Below are positions 1-8,156 of a stretch of DNA of 31,316 nt, one piece after another. The stretch is from a virus. The notes beneath the pieces are model-generated. The model was not told the origin of the DNA. It was given only the letters and a program-made list of their open reading frames with translations, and did no database searches. Within the stretch, counting starts at the first letter, position 1; the number at the start of each line of letters is the position of its first letter. The translations under genes were made by a program, and so were the position numbers. The stretch covers positions 1-31,316 of the IMG/VR virus record IMGVR_UViG_3300019890_000015, one strand, 5' to 3'.

Positions 1-772
1 CGGAAGCGAGGGGAAAGCCACCGGTCGAGGCGCGAAGGCTGTCCATCATGAAGCGCACGGTGACTGTGCCGACGCCCATTTCTCCAGGCGACGTCCACGC
101 CCGAGTTACGCCAGCAACGGAAGTCGCCCAGGCGACGTAATCGTCGGCATCGCCGCCCATTGGTGGTTGGCGAATTCTTTGCAAAAGTCGCGCGCGAAGC
201 TGGTCAAGCGTTTCCTGGTCAGCGCCCCCGGTCAGCGTAACCACAGTCGCGACACCGTTGATCCCAGCAATCGCGGGGTTCCATGTCAAATTTGTCCCGG
301 TGTCCGCGTTCCCGGCAGAGCCAGCCGTAATAGCGGCAATCGGCACGGACGTGGGCGCCAAACCAACTGTCGTTTGGTGGGTAACCTGATAGGTCATAAC
401 GGTAGGGTTGCCGCCGGTGGTCGACGGGACGCTTCCGCCGGTGAGGAGCGCTCCGAGAGGGACGATTATTCCAGCGGAGGTTCCCACCGCGGTGATTGTC
501 CCTGTGGCTAGAGTAGCAGGCTTCTGCCCACCGCCAAAATTCGTCAGCCAAATGTCAGCGTATCTTGGAAGCCAGTCAGTCGCCGTATCAGGCATTACCT
601 GCTGAGCAATATAGTCAAGATAGAGCAGCGCGAGAAACGCCAACCCTGCATTCGAGTCCGCCATGACCCGCTGGATGCTGTTCGGGATCATCGGCCCGGC
701 ATTCATCGCCGCCATAATATTCGCTCGATTGAGCTGGCGGAGCGATTGCAGGGTTGGTGTCTGCCAGGGCAT
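1..772 (-). CDS. Baseplate J-like protein (Mu gp47 family), 3' end cut by window edge
   Basis: Structural wedge protein of a contractile-tail baseplate. The minus-strand frame is open from an ATG at 772-770 to the window edge (257 complete codons), so the C-terminal third is missing. Hallmarks of the gp47/baseplate J family are visible. These are an N-terminal segment starting MPWQTPTLQSL, a beta-rich middle with the motif GGADQETLDQLRARLL, then RIRQPPMGGDADDYVAWA, VAGVTRAW and GTVTVRFMMD. In Mu-like phages gp47 follows gp46, and here a gp46-like gene lies just upstream, separated by a 66-codon membrane-protein gene whose stop is 3 nt away. Family members are usually about 350-390 residues. 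The family call is firm from the motif string and context. Confidence 0.9.
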   Translation of the reverse strand, partial: MPWQTPTLQSLRQLNRANIMAAMNAGPMIPNSIQRVMADSNAGLAFLALLYLDYIAQQVMPDTATDWLPRYADIWLTNFGGGQKPATLATGTITAVGTSAGIIVPLGALLTGGSVPSTTGGNPTVMTYQVTHQTTVGLAPTSVPIAAITAGSAGNADTGTNLTWNPAIAGINGVATVVTLTGGADQETLDQLRARLLQRIRQPPMGGDADDYVAWATSVAGVTRAWTSPGEMGVGTVTVRFMMDSLRASTGGFPLAS

Positions 773-775
773 CGA

Positions 776-976
776 TTATTTTCCCGGATTACGAATTTTA
801 TTTACAAGAACCTGCGCAGAGTCTTCCCAGGTCTTCAACAGGTCAGCGGACACATAATCAGCGAGCGCCTCGTTGATTTCATGCTGATGACGGATTAGCC
901 CGTATATCCAGAGAGCCCACCAGATAATGCTTAAAGAGGCGAGCCATAGTGCGCAAGACAATGCAATCAGCCACAT
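776..976 (-). CDS. Small single-pass membrane protein between gp46 and gp47 genes
   Basis: A 66-residue protein of unknown function. Residues about 2-30 are a strongly hydrophobic Trp-rich segment (IWWALWIYGL), followed by a polar helical tail. This suggests an inner-membrane anchor with a short soluble domain. The ATG is at 976-974, one base after the gp46-like stop, and its own stop is 3 nt before the gp47-like start, so it is embedded in the baseplate operon. Mu has no gene between gp46 and gp47. It could be a lysis or membrane-associated accessory protein, but nothing in the sequence proves a role. Confidence 0.65.
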   Translation of the reverse strand: MWLIALSCALWLASLSIIWWALWIYGLIRHQHEINEALADYVSADLLKTWEDSAQVLVNKIRNPGK

Positions 977-977
977 T

Positions 978-1517
978 TCATTGTCCCTGAAATGGCGGCG
1001 GCAAAAACATTGGGACGACCGGCGCGCTAGCCTGTTCTGTCCAGAGCGCTTGGAATTGAAGCGCTATCGCACTTTTCGGGCCTCGATACATCGTCACATG
1101 AGCTAGAATGGTCTGCGAATTCGTCTGTTCCGCAGTCACCGTAAATCTACTGCAAATTTTATTATCGACGAATGGTTGCAGCGCATTCGCTATATATTGC
1201 TGGACGCGTGTAATTGTGGCCCCGGAAGCCGCGCCTGGTCCTACGATGGACGTCCGCGTCAAAAGCCAGAGTTTCGATCCGAGCGGCCAGCCACCCCAAA
1301 TCGCTTGCGCGTTGAGATCACCCCACCATCCTCGCAGGTCATCCGAATTAGGGGTCGGCAATTGGTCGGCCTGGTCAGCGATCGCATCGCTAAGAAGCGC
1401 AATGAAAACCGACGCCTGAAGCGCAGGTCCCTCGACGAGCTGGCCGGTGGTCGGAGTTTGCAACCAGTCCATCATTATTATGTTTGGCGTATCTAGGCCA
1501 ACGAGCTGAATGTCCAT
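978..1517 (-). CDS. Baseplate protein, Mu gp46 family
   Basis: A 179-residue baseplate component. It begins MDIQLVGLD and carries the gp46 family signature: a segment LQASVFIALLSDAIADQ, then RGWWGDLNAQ, then GSKLWLLTR, followed by an alpha-helical stretch (VQQYIANALQPFV). The length fits the family (roughly 150-180). In Mu the order is gp45-gp46-gp47. Here three receptor-binding candidates lie between the gp45-like gene and this gene, and a small membrane protein separates it from gp47. The start is 1 nt past the upstream stop. Confidence 0.87.
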   Translation of the reverse strand: MDIQLVGLDTPNIIMMDWLQTPTTGQLVEGPALQASVFIALLSDAIADQADQLPTPNSDDLRGWWGDLNAQAIWGGWPLGSKLWLLTRTSIVGPGAASGATITRVQQYIANALQPFVDNKICSRFTVTAEQTNSQTILAHVTMYRGPKSAIALQFQALWTEQASAPVVPMFLPPPFQGQ

Positions 1518-1518
1518 G

Positions 1519-2457
1519 TCAGCCGCTCTTTAATGGGTTTCTGACAAACCCGTTGAACCCCACTTCTCCGTCATAATTCGCAACAGTTATCGTGGCGCCA
1601 GTGCTTTGATATATGGCAGGGACGCCGTCAACGGAATTGGTGACTACGAGATTTCCTCGCGACGGTGACGTTCCGCCGGCAGCGGAAATCGGCGCATTGC
1701 AATTCCATCCGATGAACCGGTTCGCGTATGCTGCCTTGAGGCTCCCGTCCGAAGAGCCACCGAAGTATATTCCAGCGCCCCTGCTGCCTGGCACCATGGA
1801 GCCTGCGCAATCGACAAATCCGCAATCGTCGCAATTGGAAAGCGCATAGGCCACCCCATGCTGAAAGGTAATGTGGCAATTCCTGGCCGACACAAAGCAG
1901 GTGTTCCGGCCGGCCCCAGGAGTTCCGTCAAGCACGATCCCGTGCGTGGGACCGATTACGGCCGCCGTCAAATCGTCAAGGCGAGAGTGATAATTAGCAA
2001 TCGCGGCGGGAGATGGGAGCGTCCCGAAATAATAGGCTTGAGCCGTAACACCGACGCAATGGATGCGCGCATATTTCGCGCAATAGGACGACATGGACTG
2101 GAGGCCGGTTCTGGCAACTCCCGCGCCATCGATTGAGAGGTCGAATACGCCGCCGTTGTCAATCCGGTCCGCGCCGACTGCGGGCGCGTCATATATTACG
2201 ACGCCGCCTTGAGCCCCGGCCCATGTCAGGATAGTGCCTTCAGACAATGCCGTGTCGAATAGATGCGCGCCGCAAAAGGCCCCTTTTATCTTTACGTTGC
2301 TGGCTCGGACTATCGGGGCTTCCAGCGTATAAGCGAGTGGGTGCAAGCGGACCGTACCTCCGCCATGGGTTGAAGCCATAGACGAGATTGCCGAATTGAT
2401 CGCGGGAGCGCTGTCGCCAGCCGCTGGGGCAATGAGCATTTCCCAAGAGGATGTCAT
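1519..2457 (-). CDS. Parallel beta-helix tailspike-like protein (putative receptor binding or depolymerase)
   Basis: A 312-residue protein starting at the ATG at 2457-2455, which overlaps the upstream stop as TGATG. The frame is open further upstream, but that part is a shadow of the neighbour. The N-terminus has the layout of pectate-lyase-type right-handed beta-helices: GGGTVRLHPLAYTLEAPIV, then a SNVKIKGA turn. Repeated short strands rich in Asn, Gly and Cys follow (NCHITFQHGVAYALSNCDDC). The C-terminus (TITVANYDGEVGFNGFV) looks like a final beta coil. Known tailspikes of this fold bind or cleave surface polysaccharide. No catalytic pair can be assigned by eye, so enzyme activity is inference. 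It follows two fibre-like genes in the same operon. Confidence 0.65.
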   Translation of the reverse strand: MTSSWEMLIAPAAGDSAPAINSAISSMASTHGGGTVRLHPLAYTLEAPIVRASNVKIKGAFCGAHLFDTALSEGTILTWAGAQGGVVIYDAPAVGADRIDNGGVFDLSIDGAGVARTGLQSMSSYCAKYARIHCVGVTAQAYYFGTLPSPAAIANYHSRLDDLTAAVIGPTHGIVLDGTPGAGRNTCFVSARNCHITFQHGVAYALSNCDDCGFVDCAGSMVPGSRGAGIYFGGSSDGSLKAAYANRFIGWNCNAPISAAGGTSPSRGNLVVTNSVDGVPAIYQSTGATITVANYDGEVGFNGFVRNPLKSG

Positions 2458-3170
2458 CACTGCTCCATTGCGCTCATCATAATATTGCCTAGGGCACAGT
2501 TTCCGCCACTGGCTGCGACCGCGACGTCGAACCAAATAGCCGTGCTCAATGTCAATCCAGTTACAACGGCGTTTAGCGTAAATGGAAAGGACACGACATT
2601 CGATGTGGTTATTGATGGCGTCAAACCTGTGCCGGTCGACGCCGCTCCATGGGTTGGTGCAGTTCCTGTTCCGTATCTTAGATTGGCAAAGCACGACTGT
2701 GCACCGGTATCATTTGACAAATTGCCGCTTACGATAAGCAGCACCTTACCGGTGCCCGTAGGCGTAATCGCCCCGGCCAAACCCTCCATTACGGCCGTTC
2801 CACTTGATACAGTAGCTGGGTTTGATGGCGATGACTGGGTTGCTGCGCTAGCTCCCGTGGTGACTGTGCATGTTGAACCAAGCGTGCAAAGAACACCGTT
2901 GACTGTCGTCCCCGTATTGACGAGATCGGCGTTCGTCACTAGACCGGTCGCAATGAATGAACCTGTCACGGTTAGATTGCTTATCGTCCCGATACCGCCG
3001 CCAAGCGACGACACCACACATTTGCTGCTTACGCCGCCTTGCACACAATAGATGAGCTCGGCGCCTGAATATGGGGTGCTTGCGGCCGGAAGCGTGGGAA
3101 GCGTTTGTTGGGCCGAGGCTTGCGACCACGTAGCGGCGAGGACAGCAATGGCGCATAGAAGCCGCTTCAT
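2457..3170 (-). CDS. Secreted/fibre-like protein sharing a segment with the large tail fibre
   Basis: A 237-residue protein with a clear Sec-type signal peptide (MKRLLCAIAVLAATWSQASA, then QQTLP). Residues about 60-103 are nearly the same as residues 353-395 of the large fibre immediately upstream, including the shared string TNADLVNTGTTVNGVLC. The rest is a Ser/Thr/Gly-rich beta-type domain with paired cysteines and a C-terminal all-beta region (residues 120-237) that resembles a fibre tip. Shine-Dalgarno AGGGTGA precedes the ATG. Likely a receptor-binding or fibre accessory protein. The signal peptide is unexpected for a virion part assembled in the cytoplasm. Confidence 0.62.
   Translation of the reverse strand: MKRLLCAIAVLAATWSQASAQQTLPTLPAASTPYSGAELIYCVQGGVSSKCVVSSLGGGIGTISNLTVTGSFIATGLVTNADLVNTGTTVNGVLCTLGSTCTVTTGASAATQSSPSNPATVSSGTAVMEGLAGAITPTGTGKVLLIVSGNLSNDTGAQSCFANLRYGTGTAPTHGAASTGTGLTPSITTSNVVSFPFTLNAVVTGLTLSTAIWFDVAVAASGGNCALGNIMMSAMEQ
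2862..2993 (-). repeat. Copy 1 of a segment duplicated between two fibre genes (other copy at 4533-4661)
   Basis: The two stretches are diverged copies at DNA level (shared runs such as cccgtattga and gtgcaaagaac). They encode nearly identical peptides in the 237-residue and 845-residue fibre-like proteins. This indicates an intragenomic duplication or module exchange between adjacent receptor-binding genes. Confidence 0.75.
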
Positions 3171-3179
3171 TAGGTCACC

Positions 3180-5717
3180 CTACATCGGATAGGTAAAATT
3201 GAGCTGATTGCCGCCAAATATCCCAAATAAATTATTATTCGTCCCGTCGCCAGCCTCGACCGCCTGAATCCAATCCAGCCCTATTGGATTGCAGGTGAAC
3301 GGCCAATTGGTGGTCGTTGGCCCCTGCATTGCCGTTGTAGTAGTCCCGGTGCTTGGTGTGGACACGGGCGCCCACATTGCGCCTGACGAGATAACGTCTG
3401 AACCAACAGGCACCCCCGCGACATTTTCCACAATTCCAGTCAGAACGAATGAATTGTCTGACAACGACCCACCAATAACCTTATCAAACGATTGATACCA
3501 GACGGTGCATGCGTCCTCTATTTGCCCGACAACAAAATAAATCCTATTGTTTGACGAGGCGTTTGCTTGTTGCCAATTAGCCACGCCCGCGTTTGGGCCC
3601 TTAAATATGTACTGTGCCGCTGTATCAAAATTAAATGTGGAGATTAGAACCCTATTGTAATAGTTCCACACGTAGAGGATTCCAGGCGACCCTCCGGAAG
3701 CGGCACCGCCGTACACAAAGGTAAGCAGCCCACCTGAGGTTGTGGCTATCGTGCCTACGTATGTTCCCTGATTCTGGGCCACGCTTATAGTAGCAGCGTT
3801 TGACGTTCTGCATGTCATCGCAGAAACATTGCTATTTACATATTGATTATCGAATTTCCCAACGCTTCCTGCGGACGACCTCGTGTTAAAGGCCGTCCAG
3901 ACCGGCCCAGTACACAGAACCGGTACACCTCCGCTTAGCGTAACAAAGACGTCATATACGGAGCTTGCCGCCCAGCCAGAACCAAACGTGCCAAGCGACA
4001 ACCCTGTGTTATCAGAGGGGCCAGAAGTGAACTGGTAATTGGCAAAGGTTGTGCCGTTGTAAATTGCAATGAACGCGGATTTATAAGGTGCATAATAAAG
4101 CGTTGTCGCGTTGGCCTGGGTCGTCGCCATCACGGGCACGCCATTCTGCAGCGTCAGCCGGCCGCCGTGTTCCACGGGCGGGATTGCGCCGCCGCAAGGG
4201 GCAGATATCGTATTACCGTTCGCGTCGAATTGGGCACATTGGCCAGACGTGGTCGCGCCGCTCTGCGTCACGAACTCGGTAGTGTTGCCAGAGCGCGTTC
4301 CTTGCGCGATGTTTCCGGTTCCGGCACCGATTAGCGGATTGCTCCCGGTAAACGTCCCTACCCCGGTGCCGCCATTGGGCACAGGCACGATACCGGTGAG
4401 CGTCGAGGTGCCAAGCGCGAGCGTAAAGCCGGTACCGGTTCCTCCGCTAGTGAGGGTGCCGACACCGGTCAATGATGACGCTGTGACGCCCGACGCCAAC
4501 GTAGCGCCGGTCAATGTCCCAGCCGCCGCAGTTACCGTGCAGCTAGAGCCGAGTGTGCAAAGAACGCCGTTGACCGTAGTGCCCGTATTGACCAGGTCGG
4601 CATTCGTTATGAGCCCAGTGGCCGTGAGAGAGCCAGTGACGGTCAGGCCGGCGATTGTGCCGACGCTCGTCAAGGACGATGCGGTAACGCCAGAAGCCAG
4701 TGTCGCGCCCGTGAGCGTCCCGGCCGGGGCGATGACAGCGTTAGGTGCCGTCGATGTGACAAGTCCTTTGCCATTGACTGTAAGGGTTGGGATGGACGTG
4801 GACGAACCGACAGTCGTTGGCGAACCGTTAACGGTCGCGAGCGTCATTGCGAGCGAGCCAGCCGTGTTTGTCACATCGCCGGTATGCGCCGGTTCATTTG
4901 CCGCCGGCAGAAGCGTAGATCCGGTCACCGTCGTGGTACCCGTATAAATCGCAACCTGGCCTATGGTCGACGACGCTACGGTGCCGCTGGCTCCGGTAGT
5001 AGTGCATGCGCCGCCTGCATCCACAAAATTGCCGCTGGCATCGATCTGAACGCAGTGCCCGCTGGTAAGGGTTCCGGTCGCGGTAGCTAATTCTGTCCCG
5101 GTCGGGTTTGACCTCGTTATGCCGGTTACTTCGCCAATCGGTATGGCGGGCGTGTTGACCGCTGCCGCCGTTAGCCGGCCCTTTGCGTCCACCGTGAAAC
5201 TCGGAATTGAATTGGTGCCGCCATAGGGATTAGCGGTGACGGCCGTATTTGCAAGGGTAGTTGCGCACGACGATGAGGTGATATCGCCAGTCAGAGCAGG
5301 AAGCTGGGCGCATACCGCCGAGCCGGTAAGTTCGGTGAACGGTATCGACGGCGTCACCGAGCCGGACGCGGTCATGAGCCCCTTACCGTTCGAGGTGAAC
5401 GTAGGGATGGCGTTGGCGCCGCCAAATGTGCCAGACGTGCTATTGACCGTCGGCAAGGTCGCGGCGCATCCAGCGGTAGAGATGTCACCGGTTAGAACGG
5501 GCTGTTGGCCGCACGTGATTGTCCCGGTCACGTTACTGAAAGTGAGCAGCGACTGGATATCGGCGAGCCCGATAGTCCGAAGGGCTAGATAGCCGGTTCC
5601 GCTAACCGGTGTCGCTAGAACCTGGTTTGGCGCTTCGATGAGACCTTGGGCGAGCGCGCCCACGCATGACATAGCTACGGCAATCGCTGCCGCGATGTAT
5701 GAACGTAACAATGTCAT
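3180..5717 (-). CDS. Large repetitive tail-fibre-like protein with N-terminal signal peptide
   Basis: An 845-residue Thr/Ser/Gly-rich protein. Residues 1-24 form a Sec signal peptide (basic start, hydrophobic core AAAIAVAM, ALAQ end). Residues 65-520 are built from degenerate repeats. A TGDI/TGDV motif occurs at about 76, 143 and 279. An NGKGL-type turn occurs at about 110, 177 and 315. A cysteine-paired motif (GHCVQIDASGN...GGAC and GQCAQFDANGN...APC) occurs at about 220 and 492. A 17-residue TLTGATLASGVTASSLT block occurs at 334 and 401. Residues 520-845 are a non-repetitive aromatic-rich beta domain, likely the receptor-binding tip. It lies between the gp45- and gp46-like baseplate genes. 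The SD is weak. Fibre function comes from composition and position. Confidence 0.72.
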   Translation of the reverse strand: MTLLRSYIAAAIAVAMSCVGALAQGLIEAPNQVLATPVSGTGYLALRTIGLADIQSLLTFSNVTGTITCGQQPVLTGDISTAGCAATLPTVNSTSGTFGGANAIPTFTSNGKGLMTASGSVTPSIPFTELTGSAVCAQLPALTGDITSSSCATTLANTAVTANPYGGTNSIPSFTVDAKGRLTAAAVNTPAIPIGEVTGITRSNPTGTELATATGTLTSGHCVQIDASGNFVDAGGACTTTGASGTVASSTIGQVAIYTGTTTVTGSTLLPAANEPAHTGDVTNTAGSLAMTLATVNGSPTTVGSSTSIPTLTVNGKGLVTSTAPNAVIAPAGTLTGATLASGVTASSLTSVGTIAGLTVTGSLTATGLITNADLVNTGTTVNGVLCTLGSSCTVTAAAGTLTGATLASGVTASSLTGVGTLTSGGTGTGFTLALGTSTLTGIVPVPNGGTGVGTFTGSNPLIGAGTGNIAQGTRSGNTTEFVTQSGATTSGQCAQFDANGNTISAPCGGAIPPVEHGGRLTLQNGVPVMATTQANATTLYYAPYKSAFIAIYNGTTFANYQFTSGPSDNTGLSLGTFGSGWAASSVYDVFVTLSGGVPVLCTGPVWTAFNTRSSAGSVGKFDNQYVNSNVSAMTCRTSNAATISVAQNQGTYVGTIATTSGGLLTFVYGGAASGGSPGILYVWNYYNRVLISTFNFDTAAQYIFKGPNAGVANWQQANASSNNRIYFVVGQIEDACTVWYQSFDKVIGGSLSDNSFVLTGIVENVAGVPVGSDVISSGAMWAPVSTPSTGTTTTAMQGPTTTNWPFTCNPIGLDWIQAVEAGDGTNNNLFGIFGGNQLNFTYPM
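4533..4661 (-). repeat. Copy 2 of the segment duplicated between two fibre genes (other copy at 2862-2993)
   Basis: Encodes residues about 353-395 of the 845-residue fibre. The match to the downstream 237-residue gene covers the GTI..LTVTGS..ATGL and TNADLVNTGTTVNGVLC strings, with a paired cysteine pattern. Confidence 0.75.
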
Positions 5718-5720
5718 TGA

Positions 5721-7460
5721 TTATGCCGATATGGGTTGGTCAGTTGAGAGCGTGCGCCAGCCGAGGCCGCCGCCTGAGAGGTAGACGGGAACACCAGTCC
5801 CGGCACCGGCGCCTTCGCCTATCTTGCGTCCGTTCGTAGCGGTAGCCGTGCTCCACGTGGGGGCGCCTCCCGGCAACGCTCCAACCATGAACGCGCCAGC
5901 GTAATTTCCGACACCTGTAATGCCAGGGATGCCGCCCGACCCTGCGCCGCCGCCAGTAGCAGGCTGGTCATCAGAGAAGGCGCGCCACCCAAGCGTTACG
6001 CCAGAGTAGTAGACGGGGGTGCCAGTGCCGGAGCCGCTTTCCCCGACCTTGAACCCATTGGTTGCGGTTGCCGTACTCCACAATGCGGGAGAGGCCGGCA
6101 GATTGACGAAGAGGAAAGCGCCTAGATAGCCACCCGCGCCAGAGCCCGTTCCTGCCCCAGCGCCAGCCATCGGCTGGTCGGTCGAGCATGTGCGCCAGCC
6201 GAGAGTCGCGCCGGAATAATAGACAGGCACGCCAGTCCCAGATCCGCTCTCGCCGATCTTGAACCCGTTCGATGCGGTCGCGGTATTCCATAGAGATGCG
6301 GCAAGCGGCGAAGAGACCAGAAAGTCGCCGATGTAATTCGATGTAGCAATGACAGTTCCAGGAGTCGCCCAAATTGGAGGAAGGCCAGGACCCTGCGTCA
6401 CTAGGACAAAGCCAGGAGGCCCCGGCCCGAGTACATGCCAGTTTGAGCCCCCGCGATAAAGAATGTCGCCGACCGTTGGCGTCGTGACCCCGCTGGTCAT
6501 CGAGTTGGACGACAAGTTGCCGTTTACATCGATGGTGAAAGAGGCCGACCCGATGCTGGCCCCGCCAAACGCCGAGAGGAGCTGCGATATGCCGAGCGTG
6601 CCGGTGACGCTGGAATTGCCGTCGAGATTTATTGATGGCGCGATATGAGTAATCGCCCCGAGGGCCGTGCTGGTTATATTCTTGCCGGACTTGAGATTAA
6701 TGCCATTGAAGATAGAAATGGAGTGCAGTGCATTCTGGACGCTATGGACTATCCCACCTTGCTGGCTGATGGTTATTGTGTGCAGGCCCTTTTGGACGCT
6801 GTGCAGGATGCCCTTAAGCTGGTCTACAAAACTCTCGTGAACGACGGTCGATTGGTCGTTTGTGTCCGTAACCTGATGGGCTATCTTGCCAGGATGCTGG
6901 ACGGTCCTCGTATCCTTGTCCATCGAATGATGCGCATATGGCGTCTTGGGCTGCCAGGCCTGTTGTCCCAGGTCTGAGCTTTGACTGCCAGTAGCCTGCC
7001 CTGCCCCGCCGGCACCGCTCGAATCCCCCCTGCCCTTGACTGTGTCAGCCTTGCGCATGACGCGCGTGGTGACCTTTTTATCGTTTGGGACCGAGTGATA
7101 TGTGCCATCGCGCGCAATGTGTAATTGCTGCGTCTGGTCGTCATGCAGAGCGACTTCGCCAGGCTTGAATTTGACTGGCCGATAGCGCCGATCGATGGTA
7201 GCCAAGGCGACGCCGTGCTCGCGGCCCGCGCTCAAATACCCGATGACCGATTCAGCCCCCTTACCATCCTTTGCGTCCTGCGGCACCATCGTGAAGCCGT
7301 AAGGGAGCATATGCTCGATCGTAGCTTGCGATTCCCCGGAGTAGACACTCTGGGTAGATTCCTGCATCAACTTCGTATCGTCGACGGTTTGAAGCAGGGT
7401 CCGTGCAAATACATTGAGAGTTTTGTCCGAGGTCCATCGGGGTGTCCAATGCCGCGGCAT
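5721..7460 (-). CDS. Baseplate spike protein, Mu gp45 family, with extended repeat C-terminus
   Basis: A 579-residue protein. Residues about 10-120 match the gp45 central-spike family: DDTKLMQES, EHMLPYGFTMVPQD, GREHGVALATIDRRYR and KPGEVALHDDQTQQLHI. A low-complexity Gly/Ser linker (145-165) follows. Then comes a needle-like section with repeated HSVQ..LHTITI and HSVQNALHSISI turns (218-250), typical of spike beta-helices. Mu gp45 is about 200 residues. This one carries an extra half of about 330 residues ending in three tandem repeats (about 376-430, 445-500, 520-576) with the core YYSGxTLGWR..STDQP. The extension suggests the spike itself carries a fibre-like or receptor-binding part. The ATG is preceded by AAGGA and overlaps the end of the upstream gene region. 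Confidence 0.83.
   Translation of the reverse strand: MPRHWTPRWTSDKTLNVFARTLLQTVDDTKLMQESTQSVYSGESQATIEHMLPYGFTMVPQDAKDGKGAESVIGYLSAGREHGVALATIDRRYRPVKFKPGEVALHDDQTQQLHIARDGTYHSVPNDKKVTTRVMRKADTVKGRGDSSGAGGAGQATGSQSSDLGQQAWQPKTPYAHHSMDKDTRTVQHPGKIAHQVTDTNDQSTVVHESFVDQLKGILHSVQKGLHTITISQQGGIVHSVQNALHSISIFNGINLKSGKNITSTALGAITHIAPSINLDGNSSVTGTLGISQLLSAFGGASIGSASFTIDVNGNLSSNSMTSGVTTPTVGDILYRGGSNWHVLGPGPPGFVLVTQGPGLPPIWATPGTVIATSNYIGDFLVSSPLAASLWNTATASNGFKIGESGSGTGVPVYYSGATLGWRTCSTDQPMAGAGAGTGSGAGGYLGAFLFVNLPASPALWSTATATNGFKVGESGSGTGTPVYYSGVTLGWRAFSDDQPATGGGAGSGGIPGITGVGNYAGAFMVGALPGGAPTWSTATATNGRKIGEGAGAGTGVPVYLSGGGLGWRTLSTDQPISA
5733..6335 (-). repeat. Three tandem coding repeats in the spike C-terminus
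   Basis: Copies lie at about 6171-6335, 5961-6128 and 5733-5903. Each encodes a unit of about 55 residues with the order F.V..LP....W.TATA.NG.K.GE, then a GTG.PVY.SG..LGWR core, then DQP. The units are separated by Gly-rich linkers. They are diverged rather than identical at the DNA level. Confidence 0.85.
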
Positions 7461-7469
7461 GGCGGTTCC

Positions 7470-8156
7470 TTACGACGACAATGCGCGGATAGGCGACGCC
7501 ATAAACAAAGGGTTGCTCACATTATTTTCAGCCGCGATTTCTACTGCTCTGTCACCGGAGCCGTATATTCTCTGTGATAACCACAATGCTGGCCGCGTCA
7601 CTGGGAAATTGAAAAACACAATCCTCGGGAGGGTCTGTTCACGACTATTCAGGTCGATCGCAACTGCGCCACGAAGAGCAATAAGCGTCTGATAGGAGGC
7701 CCAATCGAAATTGTTGGCCGCCGTCTCGATAGCCCCGAGGAACGCCGCGCTTACCGTCGTGAGCGCCGCATCGATGCCGTCTCGGCTTGTAAATGTCGTA
7801 GCGGCGAGAATCTGGGAGAGCTCGACGAGCGACATCTGAATCGCGTAATCTTGGATCGCCTGCCCAGCGTTTCCAATTGGCGTGAGTGCCTCGGTGGCCG
7901 CACGCACTGAATCCATGGACGCATAGGTCATGCCCGCTTTGCGCGCGAGCTCGAAGACATTGGCGAGGTCAACCCAGAACGCTCCCGTCACGGCAATCTC
8001 TGATGCCATGCTTTCAAGGAGCTTGCCTGCAGCTGCGACGAAAGAGGTGCCACTCGGGAAATTGGATGCTGCGCTTGGCAGGGCCGCGAGGAGCTTATTT
8101 ATAACCCCCGTGCCTATCGAGACACCCTCATTGAGAGCAGTGTTGGTGATTGTCAT
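7470..8156 (-). CDS. DNA-circularization/tail protein gpN-like, C-terminal half
   Basis: A 228-residue helical protein whose C-terminal 60 residues have the end signature of the Mu gpN / DNA-circularization family (LPRIVFFNFPVTRPALWLSQRIYG, then DRAVEIAAENNVSNPLFM). The N-terminal domain of that family is on the separate upstream ORF. The two ORFs meet as TAATG (stop and start share one base at 8156), implying termination-reinitiation coupling. Together they total 414 residues, close to a normal single gpN. The start uses the ATG at 8156-8154, preceded by a GGGAC-type SD inside the upstream gene. Whether the split is an ancestral fission or a sequence error cannot be settled here. Confidence 0.78.
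   Translation of the reverse strand: MTITNTALNEGVSIGTGVINKLLAALPSAASNFPSGTSFVAAAGKLLESMASEIAVTGAFWVDLANVFELARKAGMTYASMDSVRAATEALTPIGNAGQAIQDYAIQMSLVELSQILAATTFTSRDGIDAALTTVSAAFLGAIETAANNFDWASYQTLIALRGAVAIDLNSREQTLPRIVFFNFPVTRPALWLSQRIYGSGDRAVEIAAENNVSNPLFMASPIRALSS

Noticed and set aside
2485-5592. Long plus-strand open frames opposite the fibre genes (for example 2485-3051 and 4111-4947)
   Set aside because: They are reverse-complement shadows of Thr/Val/Gly-rich repeats, with no SD, no family motifs and composition mirroring the real frame.
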